NCBI GenBank assembly: GCA_000403035.1
Contig: AQSL01000070.1
Coordinates: 1 to 6,799 of the forward strand
DNA length: 6,799 nucleotides
Source of the DNA: Candidatus Latescibacter anaerobius SCGC AAA252-E07
GTDB lineage: Bacteria > Latescibacterota > Latescibacteria > Latescibacterales > Latescibacteraceae
Direction of reading: 5' to 3'
In this document: positions 5,302 to 6,799 of the stretch, in pieces
How the letters are laid out: every line of letters starts with the position of its first letter
Position numbering within the stretch: the first letter of the stretch is position 1
Made by a program: the position numbers and the translations under genes
Notes under the pieces: model-generated
The model's database searches: none
Seen by the model: the letters and a program-made list of their open reading frames with translations, nothing else
Told to the model about the DNA's origin: nothing

Positions 5302-6799
5302 TTCATTCACATTGGTAACCGTTATGGTAAATGCTTTCTCAAAAGTACCGCCGTTACCATCGTCCGTCACAACACTGATTGAATAACTGGATTTGGTTTC
5401 AAAGTCCAGATCAAGATTTGTATTCAATGCATCGTCGGATATGGTAAAGCTTGCATTATCGGCAACTTCTGACGGCAATGTGTAAGTATGTGTGTCTTCT
5501 GCATCAGGGTCTGTTGTTGTGAATGTCCCTACTGTCGATCCTGAGGGCTGATCCTCGGCTATACTTGTAGGCGACAGGGATATGTCTGTTGGAGAGGAGT
5601 TTTCAGGTATTGGCTCAGTAACGGTAACAGAAGCACTATCCGAAATATCATCTCCTAACGATGCAATAACAAATCCTTCACCCGCTGTAGTTGCCAAAAA
5701 CTGTGCATTTTTACTGCTACTATTAACAATTTCACCGATACCACCATCTACCGACCAGATTATATCCGCATTTGCTAATACATTTGCAGGTACAGCATCA
5801 CCATCATCATCATAAGCTTGAACAGTAAACTTAAATTGTTCATCTACAGTGAGAGTTGCACTTTCCGGCGAAACCTCAATTGATACAATTTCTGGTTCCG
5901 GCTCAATATCTGTCGTGAATACAAGAGGATTCGTGGTTGTAATATCAATATTCGATTTCTGCTCTGTGTATTCCTGATAGGTCATATTGAACGAGTACGA
6001 TCCGGGAAGGAGTTCTTTTACCGGTGTCGAGCCATCTCCGCCCGTTGTTCCGAATACGTTCCAGCCCGATGCGTAATAATTTGCTTCACCGCCGGATATG
6101 CCGCTACCATTCGAATTCAGCAGTCTCACCACCATAGGCACAGTCGTAAATTCAAGCGGATTCGTGGTTGTTATATCTACATTGGATATCTGCTGCGTGA
6201 AACCAACATAGGTCATATTGAACGAGTACGATCCGGGAAGGAGTTCTTTTACCGGTGTCGAGCCATCTCCGCCCGTTGTGCCGAATACGTTCCAACCCGA
6301 TGCGTAATAATTTACTTCACCGCCGGATATGCCGCTCCCGTCAGAATCCAGCAGTCTCACCACCATAGGCACAGTCGTAAATTCAAGCGGATTCGTGGTT
6401 GTTATATCTACATTAGATATCTGCTGTGTAAAACCAACATAAACCATGTTAAACGAGTATGATCCGGGAAGGAGTTCTTTTACCGGTGTCGAGCCATCTC
6501 CGCCCGTTGTGCCGAAAACGTTCCAGCCCGATGCGTAATAATTTACTTCACCGCCGGATATGCCGCTCCCGTCAGAATCCAGCAGTCTCACCACCATAGG
6601 CACAGTCGTGTATACAAGAGGATTCGTGGTTGTAATATCAACATTGGATATCTGCTGTGTGAAACCAACATAAACCATGTTAAACGAGTATGATCCGGGA
6701 AGGAGTTCTTTTACCGGTGTCGAGCCATCTCCGCCCGTTGTGCCGAACACGTTCCAGCCCGATGCGTAATAATTTACTTCACCGCCGGATATGCCGCTC
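3151..6799 (-). CDS. Giant repeat adhesin-like surface protein, N-terminal part in window (5' partial, ends at in-frame TAG)
   Basis: The frame is open through the right edge: codons 6751-6798 read SGISGGEVNYYASGWN, the expected upstream part of the first repeat, so the GTG at 6748-6750 is not a start and the true start lies outside. Numbering residues from the 6748-6750 codon, the order is: 77-residue repeats (1-280), a short Pro/Glu linker (EPEPE), a Big2-like Ig domain (288-379), a cadherin-like domain (about 385-483) and He_PIG-type Ig repeats (484 to the end). The last repeat is cut by TAG in mid-domain. Downstream codons in the same frame complete that repeat, so this and the 88-3138 frame were one gene. 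No catalytic motif and no cysteine is visible. A role in adhesion or cell-surface structure is inferred from domain type. No signal peptide or secretion signal is in view, so the export route is unknown. Confidence 0.85.
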   Translation of the reverse strand, partial: SGISGGEVNYYASGWNVFGTTGGDGSTPVKELLPGSYSFNMVYVGFTQQISNVDITTTNPLVYTTVPMVVRLLDSDGSGISGGEVNYYASGWNVFGTTGGDGSTPVKELLPGSYSFNMVYVGFTQQISNVDITTTNPLEFTTVPMVVRLLDSDGSGISGGEVNYYASGWNVFGTTGGDGSTPVKELLPGSYSFNMTYVGFTQQISNVDITTTNPLEFTTVPMVVRLLNSNGSGISGGEANYYASGWNVFGTTGGDGSTPVKELLPGSYSFNMTYQEYTEQKSNIDITTTNPLVFTTDIEPEPEIVSIEVSPESATLTVDEQFKFTVQAYDDDGDAVPANVLANADIIWSVDGGIGEIVNSSSKNAQFLATTAGEGFVIASLGDDISDSASVTVTEPIPENSSPTDISLSPTSIAEDQPSGSTVGTFTTTDPDAEDTHTYTLPSEVADNASFTISDDALNTNLDLDFETKSSYSISVVTDDGNGGTFEKAFTITVTNVNEAPEITNANLPNATQGAPYSAQITVNDPDAGDTHTYELLQKPGWMAINANTGAISGTPGSADVQTGITVTVQVTDSGDLTDDKTFTINVEGVNDPPVITNANLPNGTQDVQYSAQITVDDPDAGDTHTYELLEKPGWMAIGETTGALSGTPENADVQTGVTVIVKVTDSGGLTDERTYTINVENVNDPPIITNANLPNATQGTPYSAQITVDDPDAGDTHTYELLQKPGWMSIDANGALSGTPGSADVQTGITVTVKVTDSGGLTDDKTYTINVQGVNDPPVITNANLPNATQDVPYSAQITVDDPDAGDTHTYELLQKPGWMAIDETTGALSGTPVNADVQTGVTVRVKVIDSGGLTDDKTYTINVENVNDPPVITNSSLPNATQGALYSAQITVNDPDAGDTHTYELLEKPGWMSINADTGALSGTPQNADVQTGVTVAVQVTDSGGLPDEKTFTINVQGVNDPPVITNANLPNATQDVQYSAQITVNDPDAGDTHTYELLEKPDWMSINANTGALSGTPGSADVQTGITVTVKVTDSGALTDEKTFSINVENVNDPPVITNANLPNATQGTPYSAQITVDDPDAGDSHTYELLQKPSWMAIDTNTGALSGTPQNADVQTGVSVKVKVTDSGVLTDEKTFIIEVKEVNESPVITNANLPNATQGAPYSAQITVDDPDEGDTHTYELTDKPLWMAIDANTGAISGTPGSADVQTSV
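5302..5598 (-). other. Cadherin-like domain within the giant protein
   Basis: The domain reads SPTDISLSPTSIAEDQPSG, then TVGTFTTTDPDAEDTHTYTL, LDFETKSSYSISVVTDDGNGG and a final TVTNVNEAPEI. The IAED start, DPDAEDTHTY, the LDFE motif, the VTDDGNGG loop and the VNEAP end match bacterial cadherin repeats, whose acidic residues bind calcium between domains. It is the only copy of this subtype here and leads straight into the He_PIG array. Its N-terminal part (5478-5572) is the source of the inverted copy at 1-95. Confidence 0.8.
5478..5572 (-). repeat. Inverted repeat arm B: source copy inside the cadherin-like domain
   Basis: This arm lies within an uninterrupted coding frame, with normal cadherin-domain sequence on both sides (SLSP before it, LPSEVADNASF after it). 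It is therefore the native copy, and 1-95 is the displaced one. About 5.4 kb separates the two arms. Confidence 0.93.
5614..5889 (-). other. Big2-like bacterial Ig domain within the giant protein
   Basis: The translated stretch begins IVSIEVSPESATLTVDEQF and continues with FTVQAYDDDGDAVP, ADIIWSVDG, an AQFLATTAGEGFVIAS segment and a closing SASVTVTE. This is the order of strands typical of Big2-type Ig-like domains: the opening 'I.V.P....L.VGE...FTA.A.D..G', a central W, and a late 'G...V.A'. It occurs once and separates the R1 array from the cadherin-like domain. Such domains are structural spacers or adhesion modules in bacterial surface proteins. The exact family (Big2 versus a related Ig fold) is uncertain. 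Confidence 0.65.
5911..6799 (-). repeat. R1: tandem 77-residue (231 bp) repeats, at least four copies
   Basis: The motif VFGTTGGDGSTPVKELLPG recurs four times in the frame, and landmark bases fall at 6061, 6292, 6523 and 6754, exactly 231 apart. A 50-base segment is identical in all four copies (5999-6048, 6230-6279, 6461-6510, 6692-6741). Each unit holds VPMVVRLLDSDGSGISGG, NYYASGWN, ELLPGSYSFNM and ISNVDITTTNPL. The PGSYSF core resembles carboxypeptidase-regulatory or Cna-B-like beta-sandwich repeats; that assignment is by eye. The copy nearest the Ig domain (5911-6060) is the most diverged (YQEYTEQKSNIDI), as expected for the edge of an array. The array runs off the right edge, so the copy number is a minimum. 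Confidence 0.9.

Noticed and set aside
2693..5386. Several short plus-strand frames containing SSYVCVSPASGS-type sequence
   Set aside because: The same peptide recurs each 279 bases because it is the antisense of HTYEL/DPDAGD codons in R2; these are shadows, not genes.

Overview
The window lies inside one giant, repeat-built surface or secreted protein gene read on the minus strand. No other gene is supported. One reading frame runs from beyond the right edge (5' end missing) to about position 96, roughly 2,235 codons. It is broken only by a single in-frame TAG at 3151-3153. There is no promoter, gene start, signal peptide or intergenic stretch. The open frames on the plus strand are antisense shadows of the repeats.

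Domain order in the direction of translation (right to left): (R1) at least four tandem 77-residue repeats in exact 231-base steps, 5911-6799; one Big2-like Ig domain, 5614-5889; one cadherin-like domain, 5302-5598; (R2) ten tandem ~93-residue He_PIG/cadherin-like Ig repeats in 279-base steps, 2530-5301; (R3) ten complete 75-80-residue carboxypeptidase-regulatory/transthyretin-like repeats plus a truncated eleventh, 91-2523. The translated protein has no cysteine, is rich in Thr, Asp, Gly and Ser, and carries repeated acidic motifs of the calcium-binding kind. This is the usual build of a giant bacterial adhesin or filamentous surface protein.

Two anomalies stand out. First, bases 1-95 are an exact reverse complement of 5478-5572, the start of the cadherin-like domain. 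The join cuts the last R3 repeat in mid-domain and supplies an artificial TAA, so the real C-terminus is not in this window. This could be an assembly or amplification chimera, or a real inverted duplication. Second, the TAG at 3151-3153 sits inside an otherwise intact R2 unit, with the frame and the repeat continuing on both sides. That points to a nonsense mutation, a sequence error or, less likely, readthrough.

Organism: a Gram-negative environmental bacterium with a moderate-GC genome seems plausible, because such mosaics of He_PIG, cadherin and CarboxypepD_reg-like repeats are common in FCB-group and related candidate phyla. The window holds no taxonomic marker, so this is a weak inference. 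I see no evidence of a defence system, mobile element, CRISPR array or RNA gene.
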